Below, piece after piece: positions 1 through 8,068 of a stretch of DNA of 64,000 bases (position 1 is its first letter; the number at the start of each line of letters is the position of its first letter). The position numbers were made by a program, and so were the translations under genes. The notes beneath the pieces are model-generated. The model was given only the letters and a program-made list of their open reading frames with translations, had not been told where the DNA came from and did not search any database. The stretch covers positions 4,278,001-4,342,000 of the forward strand of contig NZ_CP012201.1 of assembly GCF_001191005.1 (NCBI RefSeq), given 5' to 3'. The DNA is from Massilia sp. NR 4-1 (GTDB taxonomy: Bacteria > Pseudomonadota > Gammaproteobacteria > Burkholderiales > Burkholderiaceae_D).

Positions 1-1308
1 ATCAACGGCATCGGCGGCACCGGCGTGATCACCGTCGGCGCGCTGATGGGCATGGCCGCCCACCTCGAAGGCAAGGGTGCCTCCGTGCTGGACATGACCG
101 GCATGTCGCAGAAAAACGGCTCGGTGACCTCGCATGTGAAGATCGCCACCTCGCCGGCCCACCTGCGCGCCCAGCGCATCGCCACCGGCGAAGCCGACCT
201 GATTCTGGGCTGCGATATGCTGACCGCCGGCGCCGCCGACGCGGTATCGAAAATGCGTCCGGGCCGCACCCTGGCCGTGGTCAATCTGCACGAGCAGCCG
301 CCCGGCACCTTCGCCCAGAACGCCGACTGGCAATATCCGGTGGAGGAAGTGCGCGCCCTGATCAGCGAATCGGTGGGCGCCGCCAGCAACCCGGGTAGCG
401 TGGACTTCATCGACGCCACCAAATTGGCGACGGCGCTGATGGGCGACTCGATTGCCGCCAACCTGTTCATGCTGGGCTACGCCTGGCAGCGCGGCCGCAT
501 CCCGCTGAGCGAGGCCTCGCTGCTGCGCGCCATCGAAATGAATGGCGTGGCGGTGGAATCGAACAAGCGCAGCTTCCTGTGGGGCCGCCGCGCCGCCGTC
601 GACCTGAAGCGCGTGGAGAAAGTGGCGACCCCGACCCAGGCCATCGTGGTGCAGATGCCGCAAAGCCTGGACGCCGTCATCAAGAAGCGCGTCGATTTCC
701 TGACCGGCTACCAGGACGCCGCCTACGCCGCCAAATACGCAGAGCTGGTGGAACAGGTGCGCACCAAGGAAACGGCGCTGGGCCTGGGCAACAAGCTGTC
801 CACCGCCGTGGCCAAAAACCTGTTCAAGTTGATGTCCTACAAGGACGAATACGAAGTGGCGCGCCTGTACACCGACGGCCGTTTCATCGAGCAGCTCAAG
901 CAGCAGTTCGAAGGCGACTTCTCGCTCAAGTTCAACCTGGCGCCGCCGATCTTCGCCAAGAAGGATGCGCAAGGCCATCTGGTGAAAGCCGAATACGGTT
1001 CGTGGATGTGGAAAGCCTTCCAGCTGCTGGCCAAGTTCAAGGGCCTGCGCGGCGGCGCCCTGGACATCTTCGGCTACACTGAAGAACGCAAGATGGAACG
1101 CGCCCTGATCGTGGAATACCGCGAGCTGGTCGCCGATCTGCTGTCGCGCCTGGGTGCCGGCAACCACGAGCAAGCCGTGGCCCTGGCCGCCCTGCCGGAG
1201 AAAATCCGCGGCTTCGGCCATGTGAAGGAGAAAGCCGTCGACGCCTTCCGTGAAGAGAAAGCCCGCCTGCAAGCCGGCTTCCGCGACGGCCACCAGCGCG
1301 CCGCCTGA
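1..1308 (+). CDS. Indolepyruvate ferredoxin oxidoreductase, C-terminal part (5' truncated)
   Basis: The reading frame is open from base 1, so only the last 435 residues or so are present. The first residues (INGIGGTGVITVG) are the glycine-rich start of the gamma/oxidoreductase domain, which in this family binds CoA or nucleotide. The remainder matches the long C-terminal extension of the large fused enzymes of Proteobacteria (residues such as SWMWKAF and the acidic EERKMERALI segment). The enzyme oxidatively decarboxylates aryl pyruvates such as indolepyruvate to aryl-acetyl-CoA with ferredoxin as acceptor. A GC-rich hairpin follows the stop. Assignment is by recognisable family features; the thiamine-diphosphate domain that would confirm it lies outside the window. 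Confidence 0.85.
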   Translation: MNGIGGTGVITVGALMGMAAHLEGKGASVLDMTGMSQKNGSVTSHVKIATSPAHLRAQRIATGEADLILGCDMLTAGAADAVSKMRPGRTLAVVNLHEQPPGTFAQNADWQYPVEEVRALISESVGAASNPGSVDFIDATKLATALMGDSIAANLFMLGYAWQRGRIPLSEASLLRAIEMNGVAVESNKRSFLWGRRAAVDLKRVEKVATPTQAIVVQMPQSLDAVIKKRVDFLTGYQDAAYAAKYAELVEQVRTKETALGLGNKLSTAVAKNLFKLMSYKDEYEVARLYTDGRFIEQLKQQFEGDFSLKFNLAPPIFAKKDAQGHLVKAEYGSWMWKAFQLLAKFKGLRGGALDIFGYTEERKMERALIVEYRELVADLLSRLGAGNHEQAVALAALPEKIRGFGHVKEKAVDAFREEKARLQAGFRDGHQRAA

Positions 1309-1321
1309 GGCAGCACGCCCT

Positions 1322-1348
1322 CCCCCGCTCCGGCACGCCGGGCGGGGG
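1322..1348 (+). terminator. Hairpin downstream of the oxidoreductase
   Basis: CCCCCGC (1322-1328) pairs with GCGGGGG (1342-1348), and inside it CCGGC (1330-1334) pairs with GCCGG (1337-1341), with one bulged T. No clear T-run follows, so intrinsic termination is uncertain. It separates the oxidoreductase from the icmF promoter. Confidence 0.5.
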
Positions 1349-1357
1349 CTGACTTAC

Positions 1358-1384
1358 TTGACGTTTACGTTAACGTCATATAAT
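1358..1384 (+). promoter_or_regulatory. Palindromic operator overlapping the icmF promoter
   Basis: An 18-bp imperfect palindrome (GACGTTTACGTTAACGTC, 1360-1377, 16 of 18 positions symmetric) lies between TTGACG (1358-1363) and a perfect TATAAT (1379-1384). The 15-bp gap is shorter than the sigma-70 optimum, as expected when a MerR-type regulator must bind between the elements. The sequence resembles operators described for the branched-chain-catabolism regulator LiuR; that identity is inferred from memory and the regulator gene is not in the window. Confidence 0.6.
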
Positions 1385-1427
1385 TTAGATCTGACCCGAT
1401 CGCGTGACAAGAATTTCAAGGACATCC

Positions 1428-4400
1428 ATGAACGATCTCACCACCGCCAAGAACCTCGCCGCCGAACCTGAGCAGGCGAAGCCCGTCAACAAGGTTCGTT
1501 TCGTCACCGCCGCTTCGCTGTTCGACGGCCATGACGCCTCGATCAACATCATGCGCCGCATCCTGCAATCGAATGGCGTGGAAGTGGTCCACCTGGGCCA
1601 TAACCGCTCGGTGGACGATGTGGTGACGGCCGCGCTGGCGGAAGATGTGCAGGGCATCGCCATCTCCAGCTACCAGGGCGGCCACGTCGAATACTTCAAA
1701 TACATGATCGACCTGCTGCGCCAGCGCGGCGGCGCGCATATCAAGGTGTTCGGCGGCGGCGGCGGCGTGATCGTGCCGTCCGAAATCGCCGACCTGCATG
1801 CCTATGGCGTGACGCGCATCTTCAGCCCGGAAGACGGCCAGCGCATGGGCCTTGCGGGCATGATCCAATGGATGGTGCAGCAGTGCGATATCGACCTGTC
1901 GGCCTATTCCCCGACCTCGCTGGCGCCGCTGCAGGAGGGCGACATCACGGCGCGCCACCGTCCGCTGGCCCAGCTGATCACCGCGCTGGAAAACGACAAG
2001 GCGTCCGCGCCGCTGCGCGCCGAGCTGCATAAAGCCGCCAAAGGCCTGAAAATTCCCGCCCTGGGCATCACCGGCACCGGCGGCGCGGGTAAATCCTCGC
2101 TGACCGATGAGCTGATCCGCCGCATCCGCCTGGACCAGGGCGATGCGCTGAATATCGCCATCATTTCCATCGACCCTTCGCGCCGCAAATCGGGCGGCGC
2201 GCTGCTGGGCGACCGTATCCGCATGAACGCGATCAATCCATGGGCAGGCCAGGCGCGCGTCTTCATGCGTTCGCTGGCCACGCGCGAAGCCGGTTCCGAG
2301 ATTTCGCAGGCGCTGCCGGACGTGATCGCGGCCTGCAAGGTGGCGGGCTTCGATCTGGTGATCGTGGAAACCTCGGGCATCGGCCAGGGCGACGCCGCCA
2401 TCGTGCCGCATGTGGATGTCAGCATGTATGTGATGACGCCGGAATTCGGCGCCGCCTCGCAGCTGGAAAAAATCGACATGCTCGATTTCGCCGACTTCAT
2501 CGCCATCAATAAATTCGACCGCAAGGGCGCGCAGGATGCGCTGCGCGACGTGGCCAAACAGTACCAGCGCAACCGCGAACTGTGGAGCAAGCGCCCGGAA
2601 GAAATGCCGGTGTTCGGCACCCAGGCTTCGCGCTTCAACGACGATGGCGTGACCGCGCTGTATCAAGGCTTGCTGCCCAAGCTGGCGCAGTTCGGCCTGT
2701 CCACCAAGGCCGGCATCCTGCCGGTGGAAAATGTGCGCTTCAGCAGCGGCAAGAACGTGATCGTGCCGCCGGCGCGCGCCCGTTATCTGGCCGAAATCGC
2801 CGACACCGTGCGCGGCTATCACAAAAATACGCAGAAGCAGCTCAAGCTGGCGCGCGAACGCCAGCAGCTGCAGGAAGCCAAGCGCATGCTGGAAGACGCG
2901 GGCAAGACCGTGGCCGATTTCGATGGCATCATCCTGGAGCGCGACCACGCGATGGATGCGGCGTCCAAGAAGCTGCTGGCCATGTGGCCGGACATGCAGG
3001 CCGCTTACTCGGGCGACGAGTATGTGGTGAAAATCCGCGACAAGGAAATCCGTACCGGCCTGATTCAGCACACCCTGTCCGGCACCAAGATCCGCAAGGT
3101 GTCGCTGCCCAAGTACGCCGATCACGGCGAGCTGCTGCGCTGGCTGATGCTGGAGAATGTGCCAGGCTCCTTCCCCTTCACCGCCGGCGTGTTCGCCTTC
3201 AAGCGCGAGGGCGAAGACCCAACCCGCATGTTCGCCGGCGAAGGCGATGCTTTCCGCACCAACCGCCGCTTCAAGCTGGTGTCCGAAGGCCTGGACGCCA
3301 AACGCCTGTCCACCGCCTTCGACTCGGTCACACTGTACGGCGCCGATCCGGCCCTGCGTCCCGACATCTATGGCAAGGTGGGCAACTCGGGCGTGTCCAT
3401 CGCCACGCTGGACGATATGAAGGTGCTGTACGACGGCTTCAATCTGTGCAGCCCAAGCACCTCGGTGTCGATGACCATCAACGGCCCGGCGCCGACCATC
3501 CTCGCCATGTTCATGAACACCGCCATCGACCAGCAGGTCGAGAAGTTCGTGGAAGAGAACAAGCGCCAGCCGACCGAGGATGAAGCGGCCAAGATCAAGG
3601 CCTGGGTGCTGCAGAACGTGCGCGGCACGGTGCAGGCCGACATCCTGAAGGAAGACCAGGGCCAGAACACCTGCATCTTCTCCACCGAGTTCTCGCTGAA
3701 GGTGATGGGCGATATCCAGGAATACTTCGTCCACAACCAAGTACGCAATTTCTACTCGGTGTCGATCTCCGGCTACCACATCGCCGAAGCGGGCGCGAAT
3801 CCGATTTCGCAGTTGGCCTTCACGCTGTCGAACGGCTTCACCTTCGTGGAAGCGTATCTGGCGCGCGGCATGCACATCGACGATTTCGCGCCCAACCTGT
3901 CCTTCTTCTTCTCCAACGGCATGGACCCGGAATACACGGTGCTGGGCCGCGTGGCGCGCCGCATCTGGGCCGTGACCATGAAGGACAAGTACGGCGCCAA
4001 CGACCGCAGCCAGAAGCTCAAGTACCATATCCAGACTTCGGGCCGCTCGCTGCACGCGCAGGAAATCGACTTCAACGATATCCGCACCACGCTGCAGGCG
4101 CTGATTGCGATCTACGATAACTGCAACTCGCTGCACACCAACGCCTACGACGAAGCGATCACCACGCCGACCGACGAATCGGTGCGCCGCGCGCTGGCGA
4201 TCCAGCTCATCATCAACCGCGAGTGGGGTCTGGCGAAGAACGAGAATCCGAACCAGGGTTCCTTCATCATCGAAGAACTGACCGATATGGTGGAAGAAGC
4301 CGTGCTGCAGGAATTCGAGCGCATCGCCGAACGCGGCGGCGTGCTGGGTGCGATGGAAACCGGCTACCAGCGCGGCAAAATTCAGGAAGAGTCGCTGCTG

Positions 4401-4721
4401 TACGAGCACCAAAAGCACGACGGCACCCTGCCCATCATCGGCGTCAACACCTTCCGCAACCCGAAAGGCAGCGAAGCCCCGGCGTCCATCGAACTGGCCC
4501 GTTCCACAGACGACGAAAAGCAATCGCAGCTCACGCGTCTGGAAGAGTTCCACACCCGCCACGCCGATGTCGCCCCCGCAGCCCTGGCCGCCCTGCAAAA
4601 AGCCGCCATCGACAACGAAAACGTGTTCGCCAAGCTGATGGACGCGGCCCGCGTCTGCTCCTTGGGCCAGATCACGACCGCCCTGTTCGAAGTCGGCGGC
4701 CAGTATCGCCGCAATATGTAA
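1428..4721 (+). CDS. icmF: Fused isobutyryl-CoA mutase / G-protein chaperone IcmF
   Basis: This 1097-residue adenosylcobalamin enzyme interconverts isobutyryl-CoA and n-butyryl-CoA (some members also isovaleryl/pivalyl-CoA), with the MeaI-type GTPase chaperone built in. The N-terminal B12-binding domain has the base-off DGHD motif with the cobalt-ligand His at residue 35. The GTPase domain has its P-loop (GITGTGGAGKSS) at about 213-224. The large substrate-binding TIM-barrel domain fills the C-terminal half. Domain order and length fit characterised IcmF proteins. The ATG at 1428 was chosen over an upstream GTG (1404) because AAGGA precedes it at normal spacing and the protein then starts at family length. 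It stands alone between a palindromic promoter and a strong terminator. Confidence 0.95.
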   Translation: MNDLTTAKNLAAEPEQAKPVNKVRFVTAASLFDGHDASINIMRRILQSNGVEVVHLGHNRSVDDVVTAALAEDVQGIAISSYQGGHVEYFKYMIDLLRQRGGAHIKVFGGGGGVIVPSEIADLHAYGVTRIFSPEDGQRMGLAGMIQWMVQQCDIDLSAYSPTSLAPLQEGDITARHRPLAQLITALENDKASAPLRAELHKAAKGLKIPALGITGTGGAGKSSLTDELIRRIRLDQGDALNIAIISIDPSRRKSGGALLGDRIRMNAINPWAGQARVFMRSLATREAGSEISQALPDVIAACKVAGFDLVIVETSGIGQGDAAIVPHVDVSMYVMTPEFGAASQLEKIDMLDFADFIAINKFDRKGAQDALRDVAKQYQRNRELWSKRPEEMPVFGTQASRFNDDGVTALYQGLLPKLAQFGLSTKAGILPVENVRFSSGKNVIVPPARARYLAEIADTVRGYHKNTQKQLKLARERQQLQEAKRMLEDAGKTVADFDGIILERDHAMDAASKKLLAMWPDMQAAYSGDEYVVKIRDKEIRTGLIQHTLSGTKIRKVSLPKYADHGELLRWLMLENVPGSFPFTAGVFAFKREGEDPTRMFAGEGDAFRTNRRFKLVSEGLDAKRLSTAFDSVTLYGADPALRPDIYGKVGNSGVSIATLDDMKVLYDGFNLCSPSTSVSMTINGPAPTILAMFMNTAIDQQVEKFVEENKRQPTEDEAAKIKAWVLQNVRGTVQADILKEDQGQNTCIFSTEFSLKVMGDIQEYFVHNQVRNFYSVSISGYHIAEAGANPISQLAFTLSNGFTFVEAYLARGMHIDDFAPNLSFFFSNGMDPEYTVLGRVARRIWAVTMKDKYGANDRSQKLKYHIQTSGRSLHAQEIDFNDIRTTLQALIAIYDNCNSLHTNAYDEAITTPTDESVRRALAIQLIINREWGLAKNENPNQGSFIIEELTDMVEEAVLQEFERIAERGGVLGAMETGYQRGKIQEESLLYEHQKHDGTLPIIGVNTFRNPKGSEAPASIELARSTDDEKQSQLTRLEEFHTRHADVAPAALAALQKAAIDNENVFAKLMDAARVCSLGQITTALFEVGGQYRRNM

Positions 4722-4728
4722 TCCCGCC

Positions 4729-4758
4729 GGGAGGCGCAGCCGCGCCTCCCATTCTTCT
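4729..4758 (+). terminator. Rho-independent terminator of icmF
   Basis: A perfect 9-bp stem GGGAGGCGC (4729-4737) / GCGCCTCCC (4742-4750) with a 4-nt loop is followed by a T-rich tail (ATTCTTCT), 8 bp after the icmF stop. Confidence 0.85.
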
Positions 4759-4848
4759 CAAAGTATGTAAATTAGCGGCATATCAAAACAGGCCCGCCGC
4801 ACCGCTTCTACACTGGTCGCTCCTATTCACAACCAAAGGGGCCGACAT

Positions 4849-5100
4849 ATGGCAACGATTCAGATTTCCCTGCCACGCGAGCTGGCGGAAGAGGCGGCGA
4901 CGCTGGGCTTGTTGAAGTCGCAAGTGGTGGCGGAGCTGCTGCGCGACGAGATTCGGCGGCGGACGTTCAGTGAGCTGTTTGCGCAAGCCGATCCGAGCCT
5001 GAAAATCACCGAACTACCGGCTGACGAGCCTCAACACCCCGACCGCCGCAGCAATCGCAGTCCGCGCAATATGCACCGCCCGCCCAAAGCCTGCTTCTAG
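4849..5100 (+). CDS. Small ribbon-helix-helix-like protein (orphan antitoxin-type)
   Basis: This 83-residue protein begins with a short beta-strand (ATIQISLP) followed by two predicted helices (residues 10-42), the usual layout of ribbon-helix-helix DNA-binding antitoxins; the tail is basic and Pro-rich. The ATG at 4849 has AAAGGGG at good spacing. No toxin gene (PIN, RelE or similar) lies next to it: the next gene is on the opposite strand, and the two stop codons overlap at 5097-5100. Such a protein often autoregulates, but no clear operator was identified. A function beyond probable DNA binding cannot be assigned. Confidence 0.65.
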   Translation: MATIQISLPRELAEEAATLGLLKSQVVAELLRDEIRRRTFSELFAQADPSLKITELPADEPQHPDRRSNRSPRNMHRPPKACF

Positions 5101-6257
5101 ATGCCATCCTCGCCGGACATGAATTCCGGCGCAGCCAGCAGCCATTCGGCCAGCTGGTGATCTTCGATTTCATACACGCCGCGCGCCGCCTGATAAATGA
5201 TCTGCTCCGTCAGCAGGCGCTCCACGGCCACCTGCACCTGGCGCGCCGTCAAAGGCTCGCCTTCGATGCCGACCGCCTGCGCCAACTGGCGCCGTGTCTC
5301 TTCGGTGTACAGCGGCTGGCGGGCGACGATGGCGCGGATCACACCCCGGTCCAGCGGGCGCATTTCCATCAGCCTTTCCGCATAGCCGGAAGCTTCGCGC
5401 GAATCGGCCAGCACGCGCTGCGCCACGTTGAGGATATCGGTGCCGCCCATCTTCATCAGGCGTTCGACAGCATCATGGAACAGGCCTGGCGTGTGGCTCA
5501 GCGCATCGAAGGCGGCGCTGGCTTGGGCCGGGTGCAGCGTGCGGCCGGTGGCCTGCTGGAAGGAGGCCGACATGAACTCGACAAAGCCGCCATCGAGATC
5601 GGGGAAGTCCGTGCTCTGGCTGAACTGGAACAGCGGCGCCTTGATCTGGCTGAACATCATCTGCAGTCGGTTGCGCGAGGAGCCGGTGAACACCGTCTTC
5701 ACACTGCGCTTGCGCACATCGAGCGTGGTGCGCAGGGCCGCCACCAGCTCGGTGAACTCAGGCTTGGCCAGGTGCTGGATTTCGTCGAAGGCGATCAGCA
5801 CCTTGCCTTTGGAGGCCTCCACCACCGCATCGATCAGTTCCGGAAGGCGCTGCAACTGCGCCTGGCTGGCATCGCCCTTGGCGTGAAATTCCGCTTCGGC
5901 CTTGAGTTTGCCCACCGGTCCCAGATCCACTTCCAGATTGGCTTTCTTGAAGGGTTTGAGCAGCTTGTTCTGCAGCTTGGCGCCGAAGGTCTTGGGCTTG
6001 GCCGCTTGCGACAGCGCGAGCAGCAACGCCGCCAGCGGGTCGCTGCGGTTCTGCCACATGCTGCAGTAGACCGTCAGATAGCCTTGGGCCTCGGCGGCCG
6101 GGAACAAATCCTCCAGCAGGAACTCGGTCTTGCCCTTGCGGCGCGGCGCGAACAGCACCAGCGAGGAAATCAGGCCGGCGCGCAAAGTCTCCAGATAAGC
6201 ATCGGCCAGCGCCTGGCGCGGATAGTGCCAGCGTATCTCTTCAGCGTGATTTACCAT
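5097..6257 (-). CDS. AAA-type ATP-binding protein of unknown role
   Basis: This 386-residue soluble ATPase has a P-loop-like APRRKGKT segment (about 37-44), where R and K replace the usual glycines but GKT is intact. It also has a Walker B strand (VLIAFDEIQHL) and a sensor-like FTGSSRNRL segment, then a winged-helix-like C-terminus. This matches the broad archaeal-type/STAND-related ATPase group found as single accessory genes in many bacteria. The ATG at 6257 lies 21 bp downstream of a palindrome-containing repeat (6279-6314). It may act in DNA metabolism or defence, but the sequence does not decide this. Confidence 0.7.
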   Translation of the reverse strand: MVNHAEEIRWHYPRQALADAYLETLRAGLISSLVLFAPRRKGKTEFLLEDLFPAAEAQGYLTVYCSMWQNRSDPLAALLLALSQAAKPKTFGAKLQNKLLKPFKKANLEVDLGPVGKLKAEAEFHAKGDASQAQLQRLPELIDAVVEASKGKVLIAFDEIQHLAKPEFTELVAALRTTLDVRKRSVKTVFTGSSRNRLQMMFSQIKAPLFQFSQSTDFPDLDGGFVEFMSASFQQATGRTLHPAQASAAFDALSHTPGLFHDAVERLMKMGGTDILNVAQRVLADSREASGYAERLMEMRPLDRGVIRAIVARQPLYTEETRRQLAQAVGIEGEPLTARQVQVAVERLLTEQIIYQAARGVYEIEDHQLAEWLLAAPEFMSGEDGI

Positions 6258-6278
6258 GAATTACCGTTAGTAAATGTA

Positions 6279-6314
6279 ATTACAATATCTTATTGTAATT
6301 CAATGTAAAAGCCT
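6279..6314. repeat. 36-bp direct repeat with inner palindrome, copy 1
   Basis: This copy is 33/36 identical to 7388-7423, and its last 26 bp are identical. Each copy contains the inverted repeat ATTACAA-N7-TTGTAAT (here 6279-6285 / 6293-6299). It overlaps the barstar stop codon and sits 21 bp before the ATPase start, so it could be an operator/promoter or a recombination scar. Confidence 0.85.
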
Positions 6315-6597
6315 ATTCAAAGACGATTGAAACACCGGAATACTCTGCTAACTCACGGGCAATGCGCTGAAACCCGCTAAAGAATTGTTCTTCTCGCCTC
6401 TGCAGATTTTCTGTGTTGACGACCGTAATCCGGCACTCGCCTGGCCAACCTGGGCCACCGCCCGAAACCGCATCCCGGAAAGCGCTCAGATTCCGGCCAA
6501 AGTATTCCGCGCCATCAGGGCGGACGGTTTCAAGGTAAAGCTGCCAGAAATGGTCCTCCAGGCTGATTTGCGAACAGTCGAGCTGATAGGTCTTCAT
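6313..6597 (-). CDS. Barstar-like ribonuclease-inhibitor (immunity) protein
   Basis: The 94-residue product has the barstar signature: an N-terminal strand (KTYQLDCSQI), an acidic helix, then YFGRNLSAFRDAVSG, equivalent to YYGENLDALWDCLTG of barstar, and a C-terminal strand. Barstar-family proteins bind and block barnase-type RNases, commonly as immunity proteins of polymorphic toxins. The ATG at 6597 is preferred to an upstream in-frame start because AGGA precedes it and it avoids overlap with the previous gene. It is the last gene of a leftward trio (6942-7358, 6615-6932, this gene) with gaps of 9 and 17 bp. No RNase toxin is present in the window. Confidence 0.75.
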   Translation of the reverse strand: MKTYQLDCSQISLEDHFWQLYLETVRPDGAEYFGRNLSAFRDAVSGGGPGWPGECRITVVNTENLQRREEQFFSGFQRIARELAEYSGVSIVFE

Positions 6598-6614
6598 TGG
6601 CGTCCTAATCCAAA

Positions 6615-6932
6615 CTACATCTGGAGAGAAAAAGGGGCGCCGGATTTTTGCGAGCACCATCCTTGAGCGAGCGCGCGACGGATAATTGCCGCGACCTGTC
6701 CCGGCTTCATGCTCAAGTAACTATCCGAAGATTCGATATGAGGGAAATCAAGCCAATAGTCGCGGCTCCGCAAGCCTTCCACCTTAAGGATCGAAGCATC
6801 ACCACTCTCAAGCTGGATGGTCAGATTCAGTGTGAACTGCCCGTCATCGCCGGCTCCGGACTTTGAAACCACGTAGCGGTAGCGGACTGCATCAACTTCG
6901 ATAAGGCGGCTTTTTTTCCTTGGGAGGGTCAT
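6615..6932 (-). CDS. Hypothetical small beta-rich protein
   Basis: This 105-residue protein has a basic start (LPRKKSRLIEVDAVRYRYVVS) followed by alternating strands and a C-terminal helix (QVAAIIRRALAQGW). Similar short proteins occur as uncharacterised genes in proteobacterial accessory regions. It is the middle gene of the three-gene leftward operon that ends in the barstar-like gene, which makes an immunity or accessory role plausible but unproven. No signal peptide or membrane segment is seen. Confidence 0.55.
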   Translation of the reverse strand: MTLPRKKSRLIEVDAVRYRYVVSKSGAGDDGQFTLNLTIQLESGDASILKVEGLRSRDYWLDFPHIESSDSYLSMKPGQVAAIIRRALAQGWCSQKSGAPFSLQM

Positions 6933-6941
6933 CTTGAGAAT

Positions 6942-7358
6942 CTACTCATGGCACTCCCGCAAAACGTCGGCAAAGACGTCATCAGCCAGCGCGCCCAGCG
7001 TCGGCAATACATTCTGAAGCCAGGCGATGCCATGCTCGTCGGGCGAGACATACGGTTCTTTATCCATCAGCAGATACGTCCCCACTTGAATAACAGCGGC
7101 CGAATCTTCAACGCCACAAGCAATGATGGCCTCAATCGGCGCGCGCAAAAGCTCTCGCGTCAAGTAAGGGCGCAGCAGGCATGCCGGAGCGATGATGCAA
7201 AAAATCTGCTGGACGGCGCTAAAAGCATTGGTCGGCCAGTACGTTTTTTCAATCTGCTCAAGCAGCTCCTGGTCGGCAACCGCCTCCGGACTCAATCGCG
7301 CCTGCTCGTACAGCGCGAGTAGCGGCGCGGCCCTCGCAACGTCAGTAATGCAGGACAT
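6942..7358 (-). CDS. Hypothetical helical protein
   Basis: This 138-residue, mostly helical acidic protein has no catalytic motif I recognise. It is the first gene of the three-gene leftward operon; the start codon at 7358 lies 29 bp downstream of the second 36-bp repeat (7388-7423), and 9 bp separate its stop from the next start. By position it might be a further immunity-type or island gene. Nothing in the sequence decides its function. Confidence 0.5.
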   Translation of the reverse strand: MSCITDVARAAPLLALYEQARLSPEAVADQELLEQIEKTYWPTNAFSAVQQIFCIIAPACLLRPYLTRELLRAPIEAIIACGVEDSAAVIQVGTYLLMDKEPYVSPDEHGIAWLQNVLPTLGALADDVFADVLRECHE

Positions 7359-7387
7359 GGATAAAGTAAGGAGCTTGGAAAGAGATG

Positions 7388-7423
7388 ATTACAAAGGCTT
7401 ATTGTAATTCAATGTAAAAGCCT
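7388..7423. repeat. 36-bp direct repeat with inner palindrome, copy 2
   Basis: This is the partner of 6279-6314, with three mismatches clustered at 7395-7397. The ATTACAA (7388-7394) / TTGTAAT (7402-7408) dyad is kept. It lies in the 91-bp gap between the zinc-ribbon gene and the first gene of the barstar operon. Confidence 0.85.
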
Positions 7424-7449
7424 GTGGCGTCCTGCACGAGTAGCGGAAG

Positions 7450-8064
7450 TTAGGTGCTGCGCCGGTCTAGATGCTCCGCATCGAGCAGCTTGTTGAGTTG
7501 CCTGACCACGGCTTCCCTGGCTTTGCTTACCTTGAACACAGACGGCACGTGCCGCAGGAAAAACGCCCATTGATACCGCGAAGTCTCCCGTTCCGTGGAC
7601 TGCAAATACTGTAGCAGTTCGACGGCAGATTCGCGATGGAAGGCCCACAGCACATGGCTGCGATGCGCGATTGAGTAGTAGGCGTCTTCGGGCCAATTCA
7701 GCACATGCTTGCGGCGCGTGTGGCAGTAGCCGCATCGAATGGAGCCGGTGGGCCAGCCGACTCGGCTCCAAAGATACCGTGAGTGGTCCCAGTTTTCGGC
7801 GGAGTAGCCAGTCGGGAGTTTATGAATTGCCTGGCGCGGGTTTCCGTGGAGTCCCTGGAAGTAAAGCGCTCCATGCCACAAATGCCCACAAGAGTCCCGG
7901 AATTTCTGGTACTCGAAGACGCTGCTTTGCTGGAAGAACTCCACATCCGATTTCAAATTAATGCGGACTACCTCGGCAAACTCAAACTCCGCGCGATGCC
8001 GGCATACGGGGCAGACCACATCCACGCAATGCGGCATCGGCGTCCATTCATATAGCCCGGTCAT
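7450..8064 (-). CDS. Zinc-ribbon hypothetical protein
   Basis: This 204-residue protein has two CxxC pairs, CPVC near residues 18-21 and CGYC near 110-113, plus CGHLWH between them, consistent with a structural zinc site. The rest is rich in aromatic residues and has no recognised domain. Its start lies 4 bp after the stop of the upstream LacI gene, so it may be cotranscribed with the sugar operon. Its content looks more like the accessory genes to its left. Confidence 0.55.
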   Translation of the reverse strand: MTGLYEWTPMPHCVDVVCPVCRHRAEFEFAEVVRINLKSDVEFFQQSSVFEYQKFRDSCGHLWHGALYFQGLHGNPRQAIHKLPTGYSAENWDHSRYLWSRVGWPTGSIRCGYCHTRRKHVLNWPEDAYYSIAHRSHVLWAFHRESAVELLQYLQSTERETSRYQWAFFLRHVPSVFKVSKAREAVVRQLNKLLDAEHLDRRST

Positions 8065-8068
8065 GGCG

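Noticed and set aside
1416..4598. 1060-residue open frame antisense to icmF
   Set aside because: It is an antisense shadow of a GC-rich gene: composition rich in His/Arg/Gly/Ala with no domain, and it lies wholly inside icmF.
4849..6257. Toxin-antitoxin pair of the RHH protein with the ATPase
   Set aside because: Genes are convergent, not an operon, and the ATPase has no toxin domain.
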